Assembly: GCA_027919835.1 (NCBI GenBank)
Contig: JANVFP010000005.1
Coordinates: 1,690,380-1,754,379 of the forward strand
DNA length: 64,000 nt
Source of the DNA: Lentinula raphanica
Lineage: Eukaryota; Basidiomycota; Agaricomycetes; Agaricales; Omphalotaceae
Reading direction: 5' to 3'
This document shows, in pieces, positions 42,252 to 54,087 of this stretch. Both the position numbers and the translations under genes were made by a program. Below the pieces are notes generated by a model that searched no databases, was not told the origin of the DNA, and saw only the letters and a list, made by a program, of their open reading frames with translations. How positions within the stretch are numbered: position 1 is the first letter of the stretch; the number at the start of each line of letters is the position of its first letter.

Positions 42252-43880
42252 TCACTGAGCTTTATCAATAGCGTCGGTGTACATTTCCCACTCCTCCTTC
42301 ATATCCCTCGTGATTTCAAAACCTGCCGCAGAACCCAGCTGTAGAAGCATCATATTGCGAAGATTTCTCCAATTCAAGAGGTCAAAGGAGAGGTTGGTAA
42401 CTTCCGGAGGACTCGCCTTCGAGCGCGAGTTCAACTCTTCCCAAAGGAGCATCACGACGTGGTCTGCGAATAACAAGTTGGGGAGTTCGTCGTAATGGTT
42501 CGTCTTGATTGCTTGATCCACGGCTATGAGCACTGCCTTCTCTGTCAAGGGTGACATAGTCGCAGTGCCCAAATCCATGGTCTCTGCTTGTACAAGGTAC
42601 GGTGCGCCAGCGAAGCTGCCTTCAGCTTTCACTGCTCCCCATTGAGACGAGCTGTCCCTCTGGGAACGATAGCCATAGAGGACTATGTCTTTTGCCCCAG
42701 CAGAATCACGAACTGCAACTGGCCTCAAGCCCACCGTCCAGACTTCGTTGGACTCTATCACCGTTTCCGTTTGCTTGTAAGTGTCGATAGGTCCATCGAC
42801 CTTTGTTTGACGAGTTACGCCGATCTTGTGTTCGACGGGTGTCCCTAATCCATCATTGATTAGTGTAAGTCATGTTCTGTGCGAGAAAGCCGACCTCTCA
42901 CTTTCAAGTTCCTCATGCCTTTTTTCCACTACCTTCTCCCACACTGGTTCCACCGAGTTCTCCACCGAGAGCTCCTTGACAAGTCTGAGCATGTCGTCAA
43001 TGCCGAGCTCTCCGTTCTGAATCTGAGCGTAAAGTTCACGCTCCCAGGGCTCCGTGACCGCAAAACCTGCGCCAGAACCCTCCACTTTGACCATGTCAGT
43101 GAAAAATATGTTCACCCAAGTGTCGAGCGTGAAATCAAGGCCGGTCACCTGTGGATTGCGGGACAACTCTTCCCAGTAGAACGTGAGGGTGTGGTTGTTG
43201 TATATAAGGCTGGGGAGTTCGGTAGATTTATGTTGAAGGAGTTTCTTGTTCACAGCTTGAACCACCGAGTGCTTGATCGAAGTCGGCATGCTCACTGAGC
43301 CAATTTTGATGGAATCCTGAATGATTTTTGCTCCAGTGAGCCCTCTTCGTTGAGTCGATTTGACGGCAGTCCATTTGAATGGAGGTGATCTTGTCTTCTT
43401 GGTCCGATAGCCCCACCAGCCACTGTATACACTCTCGCTTAATTTCAAACCCACTGTCCAGACTTCCATTGGACTGTATGATTCCTCGGGTCGCTTGCGT
43501 CCCAAATAAACACTGCGATGTTTGGATGTGTTTCTTCGGCATACGACGACATCATATCGTTGAACTGTACACCAATGCATCATGAGTCGATCATCCATTA
43601 CAAGGAGGTTTTAGGGTTCAAACCCAACAAAATACTCACGGGTCTTGGTCTTCGTCCGAGTCTGCATTGGACACAGTCTGATTAGTATTCGAAAAAAATA
43701 CGTCAGGGTAGTGGCACTCACTACTGCTGTCTTTTTATGATATTTGATGGCTTTCTTGATTCTATTGTTTGGTTTCGCAGTTGAAGATTCGATGGGTGCT
43801 GCGATCGCTGTGACGATCATCAAAATGAGGAGCATGCTGGCGACGAGCGAATGCCACGTAGAAAATCGGAATAAACACAT
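42252..43880 (-). CDS. Secreted two-domain protein, paralogue 2
   Basis: Four exons (43880-43722, 43661-43640, 43564-42902, 42844-42252) give exactly 1437 nt, 478 aa, with every junction in phase. A signal peptide MCLFRFSTWHSLVASM...TAIAAP is followed by a basic linker. Domain 1 (about residues 62-280) has WTVGLKLSES, GWWGYRTKKT, ELPSLIYNNHTLTFYWEEL and GSGAGFAVTEPWERELYAQ. Domain 2 (about 283-478) has WTVGLRPVAV, YGYRSQRDSSSQWGAVK, ELPNLLFADHVVMLLWEEL and GSAAGFEITRDMKEEWEMY. The two domains share motif order, so they arose by internal duplication. I know no named family. Secretion suggests an extracellular or cell-surface role. Its promoter is duplicated with the gene at 40714. Confidence 0.78.
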
Positions 43881-43963
43881 ATGCGAAGTAGGGGCTTGAT
43901 GGATTTCGAAGTGAGAAGATATCCTCTTTAGAAATAAGCGTGCACTCACTAACAGATACTTGA

Positions 43964-43978
43964 ATTTGACCAGCAAAT
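43964..43978 (-). promoter_or_regulatory. Promoter dyad, copy 2
   Basis: ATTTGCTGGTCAAAT on the sense strand, 84 bp upstream of the ATG at 43880. Part of a longer promoter stretch shared with the gene at 40714. Confidence 0.6.
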
Positions 43979-45903
43979 CTTGGGTTGTTGTATTTGGGAG
44001 AAACTCGGAAAGCGCAAGGTTGAAGCTAGGGCTCACTCGGGTAGTTGGTGGTTGGGAGCAAAAAAAAATACCTCAAACGCGCCAAGAACAGCTCAAAGGC
44101 CGCTGTTTTTGAACAGTTTTGAACCGGGCTGATGAGTGATTGAAGGTAATTGATGATCATGATCTCTAACCTTCGTTCATGTTCATGAAACGGCCATGCG
44201 ACGGAGGGGGAGATTCAAGGAAGGCCCTGGAAGGGGGAAGAACTGGGAAGAAGTGAGAACACTCTTTTATCCGTCCACTCTCGCTTGGAATTGGTCGCTC
44301 GGAATCATCTCCCTTGCTCTTGTTGCCATCGACAGAGGCCTACAATCTTCCAGTATTATTCGCATTTGGTTCAATGAGCATAAACCACTTCGTGAATGCC
44401 CCAGAATAAGCGTCATTGACGAAGAAAATCCGAAAGAACAGCCCTGCACCGCCATCTTCGAAGAATAATGACCTCCGGGAAGAGTTGGGTGTCGAGAGTG
44501 TGATGTGAAAGAAAACATCAACAGTCGGCACAAGGAAGGGGAAGGCATGGTTGTAAGGGTAGCCCATCTTCGCAAATGCCAAAACTCAATATGACATCCC
44601 AAAAACATGTTTCGAACACTTCTTTCCAACAACGCCCGCAAGGCCGACGTTCCGTCTCCCTGTGGGTGTACACAACGCGTCAGGGAGCTGTGGTAGGGAC
44701 CTTGAACATTTGACGCATGGAGTATGGGAAAAAGGGGAAGGAGGATGGTTAGGGTGTCGAGATCAAAGGATTCCTTGGCTTTGTTCTCGCCGCCTCAGCT
44801 TGTTTTGCCTTCATTAGTTGCTGTATGGAAGAGTGATAAGTGAATGGAGTGACTGAGGAAAGCAACATATTCCTTACCATCGAAGTCTCTGCATTCTTTC
44901 CTCGTACTATCCAATTCCCCGAGCTTGCTTTCGATACGGGTTATTCTTTGCGTCCACTCTTTGCTTTTTGATGTTGCCAGGACTGGGCTACAGAACGACG
45001 AGGGGACGGCGTCGGGGCTTATGGGATAGGTTGGGTAGGAACAAGCGTCATCATTCCTCAAAGGCCCTGTTAAAGATCCTGTATACGCGTACTCGATAAG
45101 AGAAGGGTGTGGTCTCTCAGCATTGGAGTACGTGCGGCGAGTAACTTGAACGGATATCTATTGTCAACGTCCATCTGGTCGCGTTCCTTCATGCCGCGGA
45201 GAATCCATGTCACTTCCAGAGTCAAGATTATGTTCCACTCGATTGGTTGGTTCAGGGAAAGGGACGTTGCAGAACGACGATAGGGAAAGTTGGCGATATC
45301 GATATCATTTGTGAGAACGTTGAGCATCGTTCTCATGATAGATTCAGCAACAAACCACGCAATGGTCGCAGAACAGCCATTTGTTATCCAACGAAAACGA
45401 ATTTCATAGGTGCTTGCTAAAGTGTTTGTTTACATGGCCGCAGACGAGGAGTGAAGTGACGGGGGGAAGAGAGGGATCGCAAGGAATTTGGGGTTCTGCA
45501 TTGCACGAGTGAGGAAATATGACAGTTGACACAGAGTCACGGACGAGTGGGAAGGAGGAAATAAGAAGGAAGAGGTAGTGGTGGTAGTGGGAGCCTGGGA
45601 GGTCGAGAGATAGAAAGGGTGTACTCTAGGTTCTGTGCACACCGGGATAACGACTCGGGAGACTAGGATAACGCAATCCAGACCTATTCACACCGACTCT
45701 TTGATGTTCAACTTCGTGAAGAACCTCTTCTTCAATCGAGAGTGGTCTATTGTGAAACGCGAAGAGAACACTCGAGGTTGAAAACACTCGCGTTGGCCAA
45801 ATAATAGCCTGGCTAGCCGTCTCTAGTTCACGAAGAGTAAACTTGTTCTTCTAAGGGTTCGAGGGACCCTCATGGGTCAATAAGGTTCGATGTAGCGAGG
45901 ACA
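43979..45903. other. Possible minus-strand exons of unknown protein(s)
   Basis: Minus-strand frames at 44340-44582 (FAKMGYPYNHAFPFLVPTVD), 44795-45061 (ending in a coiled-coil-like KSKEWTQRITRIESKLGEL) and 45070-45336 have a coding appearance, with GT-type donors at ends such as GGTAAGGAATATG near 44870. I could not link them into one model and recognise no family. They may be parts of one decayed gene. Confidence 0.25.
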
Positions 45904-46619
45904 TTCACACCAGCGACAACTTGAATAAAAGTAGAGTAGAGGTAGAGTAGAGGTAGAGTAGAGGTAGAGGTAGGAAGTAGAGCTTCCCTCTCTACTCTGA
46001 GGGTGGCTTTCAAAAGTAGAGCTCCACCGTAGCACTGAATCAACTGGAGTCACATTGCCGAATCACACAGTTGCCGGCGGCCGCTCAGAGCCGTTTGGTC
46101 TTTGTACCTTGCTCACACCAATGGCCGGATAAGAACGACGTCGTCGAACCTCGAAGATGCATCTTCATACATATTTATGCAGCGTTGCACAAAGTCTCAA
46201 GAAAAGAAAGGAAATCATTCAGTTGCTGACTGTGGAAATGCCGGATGACTGCAGCACCAAATATTACTATTTATAATCTCTGGCAATAGTATTGGGAGAT
46301 AGCTAGTAGTGTTGGGACTCTCAGTGAGAGGGTCTCTTCCAAGATGATACTTAGAAGCAAATGCAGATCCTCGAACAGTGAGTACCGTCCAGTCGGCGGT
46401 GTTCAAGCTTTCGGCAGGCCCGCCGTCAAGCGGCGAGCACGAATGCCGGTGGTGGCCGAAATACAGCACTGCGGCGAGCGCTTATGTACTTGTGCTTTGA
46501 ACTCAGAAGTAGAGGCTTGGTAGAGGCATCGTAGGATCTACTCCTAGCAGCTTCTCTACTTAAAACTCCACCTCTACTCCACCTCTACCTCTACTTTGCT
46601 TCGTTTTCGCTGGTGTGAA
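45904..46619. mobile_element. Putative TIR element (MITE) with GTAGAGG repeats
   Basis: TTCACACCAGCGA starts at 45904 and its inverse TCGCTGGTGTGAA ends at 46619. Just inside both ends lie AAAGTAGAGGTAGAG-type repeats in inverted orientation (45929-45975 and 46558-46596). No transposase frame is present. I found no convincing target-site duplication, so the exact ends are uncertain. Confidence 0.5.
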
Positions 46620-46956
46620 AGCTCTGGATGTAGCAAAATAAAGGAGGATCAAATATAAGCGCCGGGGCGTTCTTTTCATAAGACTCAAAGAGACGATCGA
46701 TTCGAATTTCGGACTACAGAAAGGATTTGAAGAAATAGCATACATATACATGACTCGAAGACCATCGAAGCAACACTGAGATGATCCTATCGAACACTGG
46801 CACAGAGGAAGTCAGATCAGTCTTTGTTTCGATACGGGGAAGGTAATAATCAACCCACCTGAGGATAAACGTGCTTCAAAGCAGCAAGCTCAGAGCGCTT
46901 GGACTTCGCTACTGAGGCAGTGATTACGCTCCTCATCACTGCATCGAAGCAACGAC

Positions 46957-47622
46957 CTAGCAAACTGACGCTTTCGGATTCCGAGCCAACTGCTCCTTTT
47001 GCTCAGGAGACAGTTTATCTGTAAACTTTTCCTTCCTCAGCCTTTCCCTGTATCCCGCGTTCTTTTCTTTGTGCTCTTCGTATTGCTTGATCCCCGATTT
47101 GTTTTCTTTGAAACCCTCATGCTTGGTGATACGATCCATCGCGTGGTCAACAAAAGCCTGATCATCGCCCCCTTCAAAGTAAGCAGGAAGGTCTGGCTCC
47201 AGGATGCCATTGAGCAAACGTTCCAGTTGAGATTTGGTGATGTACAGTTTGCCCACATTCGCTGCGACAATGCCCGATGTCAGCGAATCGATCTCATCTA
47301 GTTTAGCGATTCCCGCAGCACAGGGATCATCGATTTCACTGGGTGAACGACCAGGTGGGAGATAGACGCTGATCGATCGATAACGAAAATAGGTTGTGCC
47401 GTCTCGTTTATTCTGTCGGAAGGACACAGAATATTGGCCGTTCAGATGGATGGAATCTTTTGGCTTAGGCCAGACAATCAATACATCGAACGAAACCCCG
47501 GTGGGTTCACCCTGAGTTTGTTTGTCACCAGGCGGCGTAGGCAAAGCCGATGTAAGAACTGCCAGTACGCCCATGATGACACAGAGCCCAGCAAGTTTTG
47601 AGCGGAACGCAACGAAGAGCAT
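46957..47622 (-). CDS. Secreted protein of unknown function
   Basis: A single exon encoding 221 aa from MLFVAFRSKLAGLCVIMGVLAV with a clear signal peptide ending near LTSALP. The mature part begins with PPGDKQTQGEPTG and has a beta-rich first half (VSFDVLIVWPKP, YSVSFRQNKRDGTTYFRYRSISVYLPPG). A helical second half contains YITKSQLERLLNGIL, and the C-terminus is very charged (KQYEEHKEKNAGYRERLRKE). It has only one cysteine in the body, so it is not a classic cysteine-rich effector. The start is the first ATG before the signal peptide. It shares the promoter dyad with the neighbouring secreted genes. Confidence 0.65.
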   Translation of the reverse strand: MLFVAFRSKLAGLCVIMGVLAVLTSALPTPPGDKQTQGEPTGVSFDVLIVWPKPKDSIHLNGQYSVSFRQNKRDGTTYFRYRSISVYLPPGRSPSEIDDPCAAGIAKLDEIDSLTSGIVAANVGKLYITKSQLERLLNGILEPDLPAYFEGGDDQAFVDHAMDRITKHEGFKENKSGIKQYEEHKEKNAGYRERLRKEKFTDKLSPEQKEQLARNPKASVC

Positions 47623-47853
47623 GTTCGATACTGTAGCAACATTGAAAGAAATCAGAGTTCGGCTATTGACTTGAAGAAAAGCATGAACATACGAGTTGAA
47701 ATTGATAGTATAGGTCAACGGTGAACGGAAACCAAAAGACGTTGCGTTTGTGTTACTAGTTGTGAGGGCTGTCAGTCAAGTTAGAAGCTCCTCATGACAC
47801 TCATCAACATACCAAGTTGAAAGATAGCGAAGTGAAAAAACGTTGTCTGGGAA

Positions 47854-47867
47854 TTTGCCAGCAAATC
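47854..47867 (-). promoter_or_regulatory. Promoter dyad, copy 3 (one base shorter)
   Basis: Sense-strand ATTTGCTGGCAAAT, lacking one T of the consensus, 232 bp upstream of the ATG at 47622; a 5' UTR intron could explain the larger distance. Confidence 0.45.
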
Positions 47868-50800
47868 CAGACTACCAACTGAAGAAAATAGGTCGAAAGA
47901 AAGCTATGTATGCATGAATCAGTTCAATGAACGACTGAGACCGAGTGATACAGAGTATAACTCTTACCGGACCAGCGCAAGCTTGAAGTTGAGGGAGGAT
48001 AACGAAGATTGGAAGAAAGATGTGGGCTGATAGTTGGTTTTGCCTTTTGTAAGCCTAGTTGTGAGTAGAGGGCTGTGATTCGTGAACGGGTAAAAAAATT
48101 GGGGCCAGCCGCCAAACGACCTCAGAGTTTCAAACGACTTCAAGCGAACGCAGATGCCCGCAGACGCCACATGAAGTTGAAAGATTCGAAACACCCTCAC
48201 AGAGCCTCCGATTCCTTATCGTACCACTGACTTGAAAGGAGTCAGGTATTGTAGACTAAGGTCAGAGAGCCCAACGAAAGCTGGAGAAGGTGAACATACT
48301 TCGACTCCAAACAACCCTACTAGCCCTTACTCCAAACTTCAAAGGAGCTCCCAGGAGCTCCCTCGATGAATCATGACAGGCACGAAATCGCTCGCGGCTC
48401 GACCATGCGTGTCTTCTGCCAGAATCCGTAGTGTGCATCGGTATGATCCCTTCCCGTGCTCGGTAAAAGCAATGGCTATGTAGCAGACTGGGTCCTGAAG
48501 CTGAAGCTTGAAGCTTGAAGGCTTGGAGAGCAAGATAAATCAAATCTTGGTATGTTCGCTGCAATACTGAAAAGGTCGCTATTCTGCTGAGATATCTGAT
48601 CACCAGTCGAAGGTGGTTTCTTTGAAGAGGGAACGCCGAGTATCGTTCTACCTGAATGACTGCTGGGACCGGTGGTCCTGTAAAATCTTCTGTGTCCCCG
48701 TCGGCTGGATGTAAAGCCTCTGATTTCAGAATTGGACTCGGATCGATTCTCGACTCTGAATCGTCTCGATCCGATGATAGGGAGAACCGCGTGAGAGATA
48801 CTATTGACAATACCGACTGACACCGAGTACTCATAGGTATCTGCTATTTGTGTCTGGACGAGGGGTTGGACTGACAGGAAAAGAGTGGGGTCGGCAAGTG
48901 TCCAGCGTTGCCACGACTGGTTTTGAAAGATGAGAATTGGCACAGAGGAGTGGGAGGAGGGTGATAGGGTGGGAAGAGGTGTGGTAGTAATGGGTGTACT
49001 TCAACGTAGCATATCGTTGAGACGGAAGTACCAAGGACCTCAGGCAAAGAATATAGATCACGGATTTTATGTGTCTACTCTTTCGTTGTCGACGACACTC
49101 CGCTATACCAAAGGATGAACGGATAGAGTTGGGCTTATGGGGTTCTATGGGGTGGAACGAGCACCGGCGGGTCTCGAAAGCCCTGTAGAACGATGGAATG
49201 GAATGGGATCCCGTGGATGTGTGCTTGATAACGGAGGGGGACGTGTGGGAGTAACTCGAACAATGACTGTATCGATGGAGACTGTGAAGAGGAACATGGT
49301 TCGCGGAATCGACGTACGTTTGGGAGAACGGACGGAGGAAGACGACCAGGTTTGGGTTTGAATAAACAGAGGCAGTCCGTTTGTGATTCTTTCTGTTCCA
49401 AAAGTCCTATCTCCCTTCCCGATCCTGTTTCTTCACCCTCTTCCTCATTTCGCTAGAAAATCCACAACACTTCAAAGGCGACAATGGTATATCGCCTCTG
49501 GGTCAGCTGAGAATGAAGGGACGTCGTGGAGGGAGTTCATGATCGTGGTTCTGGAACGGGAGGCATTGTTATTTCTTGCGACAGCGATTGATAGATTTCA
49601 GAAAGAATCTGAATGAAACTGTTATACGAAGCTCTCTCGGCCCACAACTCCACGCTATTATTGTATGTTGACGATAGCCAGCGTCGATAGGTATCATCTG
49701 TTTGGACGAGGGAAGGTGTGACAGAAAAAGAGTGGTGTTGTGGCAATGTTCATTTTGCGTTGCACGATTGGGTTCGAGGACGAGATTTGACTGGAGGAGT
49801 GGGAAGAGGGAAAAGAAGGCAGAAGAGTCGGTGGTGGTGGGTGGACTCCACATTCTTAGCATCCAATGGTCATGGAGTCAACATTTGACCTTTCTTGACT
49901 CGGAACGCTTCTAGACGCCAGACCTTGAGCACACCACAACATTGAGCCCATGCACAATGCCTTGCTTCGATTGCGTAGACCTCCGCATTTTGTGCCCTAC
50001 ACAACCCAGTGCTCTTGCGAGTTTCGAGTACTAGAAGCGGGGTTTTAAGAGGTAGAGTTGAATACTATAAGGTCCTAGTAAATTCAATGGGAAGAACACG
50101 AACTCGACGTTCTAAACAAGGATCGATGAATGTAAGACGGTGGTATTACTGGTAGTTTCTGATTTCTACTCACCAGGGAGCTGTACGATGTAGATTGATT
50201 GACTTGCAGTCGAATCGCGTCAGTCTGACAGACGATGTCGACTTGGGCATAGAGTTTGGTTGGCTGATATGATATAGTGATGGTCTTTGTACTCTGAGTT
50301 TTGTCATGGCGGCTTCGAGCAGCATCAGGGCAGAAGGAGAAGAGTGGAAATTGGGTGGAACAGGAGGTAGTTGTTGTAGAAGGAAAGCATGAAATATAGT
50401 TGAACGATGCAAAATGAATCTGGGGTGGAACGACATTGGAGAGGACATCGTAGAGTAGAAGGCAGTGGCTTCAAGACTGGAGCAAAAATTCAAGGGTCCC
50501 CGGAAGTTATGACACCACCCCTTCTTCTGTTTGCGCTCGAACGCGGAGGATATACGTGACATGGCTTATTTCGATGAGCAGATTGTAGTAGTTTTGAGGA
50601 ACGATGAGTTCAGGCGGATGTGATTCCGATGACGGGTGTCTAAGAGGTCGTATTTCTAAGAACAGTGCACTGCGCTGGAAATTCATACCGAGCGTACCTC
50701 TAGCCTCAAGCTGATAATAATATTTTCCGTTCTTCATTCTTCATATCATTCCCTAGTTCCCTACCATGGCTTAACGACTGAGATCCTTGAATTCTTGCTA

Positions 50801-51432
50801 GAACGGACTTTCATGGGTTATCATCGAGGAGGCTGACCTCTAGAGAATCGAGCTCGAAGTCGTCGGTGTCTTGTGGAATAAATCATGTTACTATTACTAT
50901 TAGGTATTGGGCGTGGAAGGGCATGGAAGAGAGAAAGAATGTTAGCGCCAGAACGTGACCGAACATCCGCTGAATTCTCTCGCAGCTACTTTCACGTCCT
51001 CGCAGGTCCTTGCCTGTCGGTACTAGCGTTTCTTCAACATTCTCAACGACGGGCTCTTAGTAACGATACACGCAATGGCTGCAAATCCAGAGCAAGAAAC
51101 TCGGGTTTAGACTCACTGGAAGAAGCGAACAGCGCATAATTTGAACGTTGAATGTACGACAAATGCCCAGGATAATACATGATGTATGAACTCCGTTCTC
51201 TTAGACCGTCCGCGTCAATGTGCCATTCTGTTTTCAGATCAGTGCTGTTCCATTGGGACAGGATAAGATACGTCGGGATACAGCCCACTCTGAGGGAATA
51301 TCCGTGTGAACGTTGCAACACAGGAATCGCATAGAAGATTTAATCAGTGCGTTCTTTCATTTCCTCCCATCTTTTCCCCCCGTCACTGAAGGTCACTGAC
51401 TGCGTCAAACGTTTTTTAAAACCTAGAACAAG
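47868..51432. other. Gene-poor stretch with tandem degenerate copies
   Basis: No complete gene is recognised. Minus-strand frames 48476-48943, 49537-49746, 50507-50737 and 51043-51321 look partly coding but lack consistent junctions. Positions 48775-49020 and 49640-49860 are diverged copies of one another (ATAGGTATC, TTTGGACGAGGG, ACAGAAAAAGAGTGG in the same order). 45500-45600 and 50290-50390 are weaker matches. This looks like a small gene that was tandemly copied and then decayed. Confidence 0.4.
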
Positions 51433-51447
51433 ATTTGCTGGTCAAAT
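51433..51447 (+). promoter_or_regulatory. Promoter dyad, copy 4
   Basis: ATTTGCTGGTCAAAT, in sense orientation, 63 bp upstream of the ATG at 51510. Identical to copies 1 and 2 although the gene downstream is different. Confidence 0.6.
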
Positions 51448-51509
51448 CTGACATCGATTTCTTCGTGCTCATGCTCTCACTCACAAGTATAAAATCGTCT
51501 TCGACCTCC

Positions 51510-52620
51510 ATGCGTCGGATACTCTCGACCTTCCTGCTCTTCTTATGCTTTGCCACTATCGCTAGGGCTGCCAGCATTCCTCCAAAGGGCTGGTATGATA
51601 CTGTGCTGGGCGGGACAGCTGATTCTGGATCGTCGTATCAGAGTGGAACCAGCTGGCTTGATACTGTGCTAGCTGGGCCGTCGTCTCAGCCTAGTGAAGC
51701 TAGTAGGGCACCCGGAACCGTTGAACAGGCACATACTACACATCGCACAGAGGTCCCAGGTAATAGACTATTGCTACTCATCTTTCTCATATGAACTGGC
51801 TGAACTTTAAATGTGCTAGTCAATTCGGCTGACCTTGCTGGATCGTCGTCCAATCAAAGTAAAGCTAAGGCACCAGCTACCGAGGCATACACATATGCAG
51901 ATACACCTGCAGAGGATTCAGGTAAGAGATCGCTGCTGATCGTCTTTCGTTTGAGCGATTGCTGAATACCGTGCTTAGTCACTCCGGCTGACGCTGGAGC
52001 TGAGGCCTCCAGAACTAAAGGAGAAATTTACGGTAAGACGCTGTTATATCTCTTTCTTGTAGGCTTACAGGCTGCTAAATCGCATTGCAGACCTCATTTT
52101 TGATGTGCGATTTCCAAACTACCATATTTCCAAATACGTCGAGTTACACATCGGGCCTCATGACATCAGTGTGGTACCTACTCCCACCGGAAGACGCGAC
52201 AATCACAAAAACCCACATGAGAGATTGGAAAAGATTCAAGAGTTCAATGTTCTTGGTCGTGGCAAGAAGCTGATTGGCAGTATTACCTTTCACAAAGGCA
52301 ATTCCGCTGAGGTCATTGAAACTACAAAAAACAACATCCGCAGTAAGAAGTTGGACCAAGGGTTGGAAGGAGTGCAATATTGCAACGAATTCCTGGAAGA
52401 CTTGGCCAAAAATGCTGTAAAGGAAGGCGTCACGATGAGTACAGATGCCATGCCAAATTGGAGAGAGGCGCAGGAGAATTATGTGCAGGAGTTCCAGAAA
52501 TACAAGGGTCAAAAAGCAACGCGCAATACCCAGTTAGCTGGGGAGCGACGTCGAGGTTGTACTTGGAACTTGACTTCCTTAGGTTGTGCATGTACTGAAA
52601 TATTTATGCTCAGGCTTTGA
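51510..52620 (+). CDS. Secreted protein with repeated short exons, unknown function
   Basis: Exons 51510-51759, 51820-51921, 51979-52032 and 52091-52620 give 311 aa. The signal peptide MRRILSTFLLFLCFATIARA is followed by a repetitive spacer (YDTVLGG, LDTVLAG). Exons 2 and 3 are both flanked by phase-1 introns and start alike (V-N/T-S/P-AD), so they look duplicated. The last exon holds the folded part: DLIFDVRFPNYHISKYVELHIGPHDISV and a helical QEFQKYKGQK region. An in-frame ATG at 51471 is less likely because the signal peptide then starts late. A weak intron (GTTGTA donor, acceptor near 52613) could change the C-terminus. No family name known. Confidence 0.65.
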
Positions 52621-54087
52621 AGGTACTCGAAGAAGAGGTCGACCGCCAAAACAATGAGGATCTTTAAGTGGAGGACGAACTCCAGGTCGAGGTCGAGAAC
52701 AAGAGCGAAGGACTTGAGCGACAGTGATGCGCAGGTGATGCGAAACCGGTGATAGTCGAGTGATAGATTTCAGTTGTTACTCGAGTATACGAGAAGAGTT
52801 GTCAAGGTGGAATCGATAGCGGATATTGTATTGGTGAGCGTTAGAGTAGGAGGTGGAGGAGAGGCCACTGGGTGTTCTGAGCAAGTTCTGAGATCTGAGA
52901 ATTGCCGATTCTCTGTACTTGGTATGATTTAAATGAGGAGTCAACGTCGCGCCAAACGAGCTCGATGCGGATCCCGAAACCCTAACCATTTTTCCGACAC
53001 TTTTGCTTCCCTTGAAGACCTCACGTCGGACACGGACAACCATCCTTCAGCAGCCTTCAGCTCGTCCTGTGATTGTACTTTCAAGAATCTCAGCCAACAT
53101 AATATGATAGAATGGAGACGAAATAGAGGAAAATAATCAAACCTCCCTCTTATTCGTTCTACTATGGTGATCAAGGCAGTTGTAAGAATCTGAAATTTTT
53201 TTTTCCTGAAATCATTTGGAAACATTAAAAATAACAAAGTACATAGCAAGATTGGTGATCAGGTCCTTGACCTCTGAAATAATCCCTGTGTATTTTTGAG
53301 AGTTGAGTGAGGCAGCGGGCAATGACCGAAGGAAATTTGGGATGTTGTGAACACTGGTCACACGTTCAGTCACAGTGAAGCTACTGATCGGCGATGTGGC
53401 ACAGCTCGGCAGAACCTTGCAAGATTGAATGATCACCGAGATTGCACAAGAATCAGGCGCCAGCAGGCGCTTAATGAGTTGGCCGCCCTCCGGCATAGCC
53501 CTGGAGTCACACCAGAGCACCTCTCCACTTTCGCTCACTCATTGAGAGCTCGACTCATATCCAGTCCCTACAAAAATTGGTGATGATGTTCATAACATCA
53601 TTCTCATCATTGGAATGTCCTCTGGTACCTCCTCATATATCTTCTTACTACTGTTCCTGGTGCTTCAAGTACAATCATGCTTCAATTCCAGCAGAAGATT
53701 ATTTTTCATAGTGTTCATCTCTCCCTCCTATGTGCATCAAAGTACATGATGAAGTGAAGTATTGTTAAAGCAACGTATATAAATTATCTTGAGTGCACAG
53801 AACAAACTGAGCACTCGGAATCGAGTGATTTTCAAAAATCACAACATCCTAGTCCCAACAACTGCCGTAACCACCATAGTACATAGACGAGGGACGCGAT
53901 AACGATGATTTGGGCATATATATTTCAGACACGCGTTGCGCACATCTCAATGACAGACGTACCATCAACATCACTCATCCCACCCATTCATCCCCAACTC
54001 TCCTCCCCTCATTCTCAAGCTGACTGTCGTAATAGACAATGGCACAGTCAACTTGGTCAGTCATGTAGAGTACAAATCTGTCACAGC
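52621..54087. other. No recognisable gene
   Basis: Short frames on both strands, for example 53212-53538 and 53347-53583, overlap each other and carry no known motif. No repeat boundary was seen except the TSD copy GTCACAGC at 54080-54087. Confidence 0.4.

Noticed and set aside
53212..53583. Overlapping frames on both strands as a gene
   Set aside because: The two frames are mirror images over the same DNA and neither has a recognisable domain or start context.
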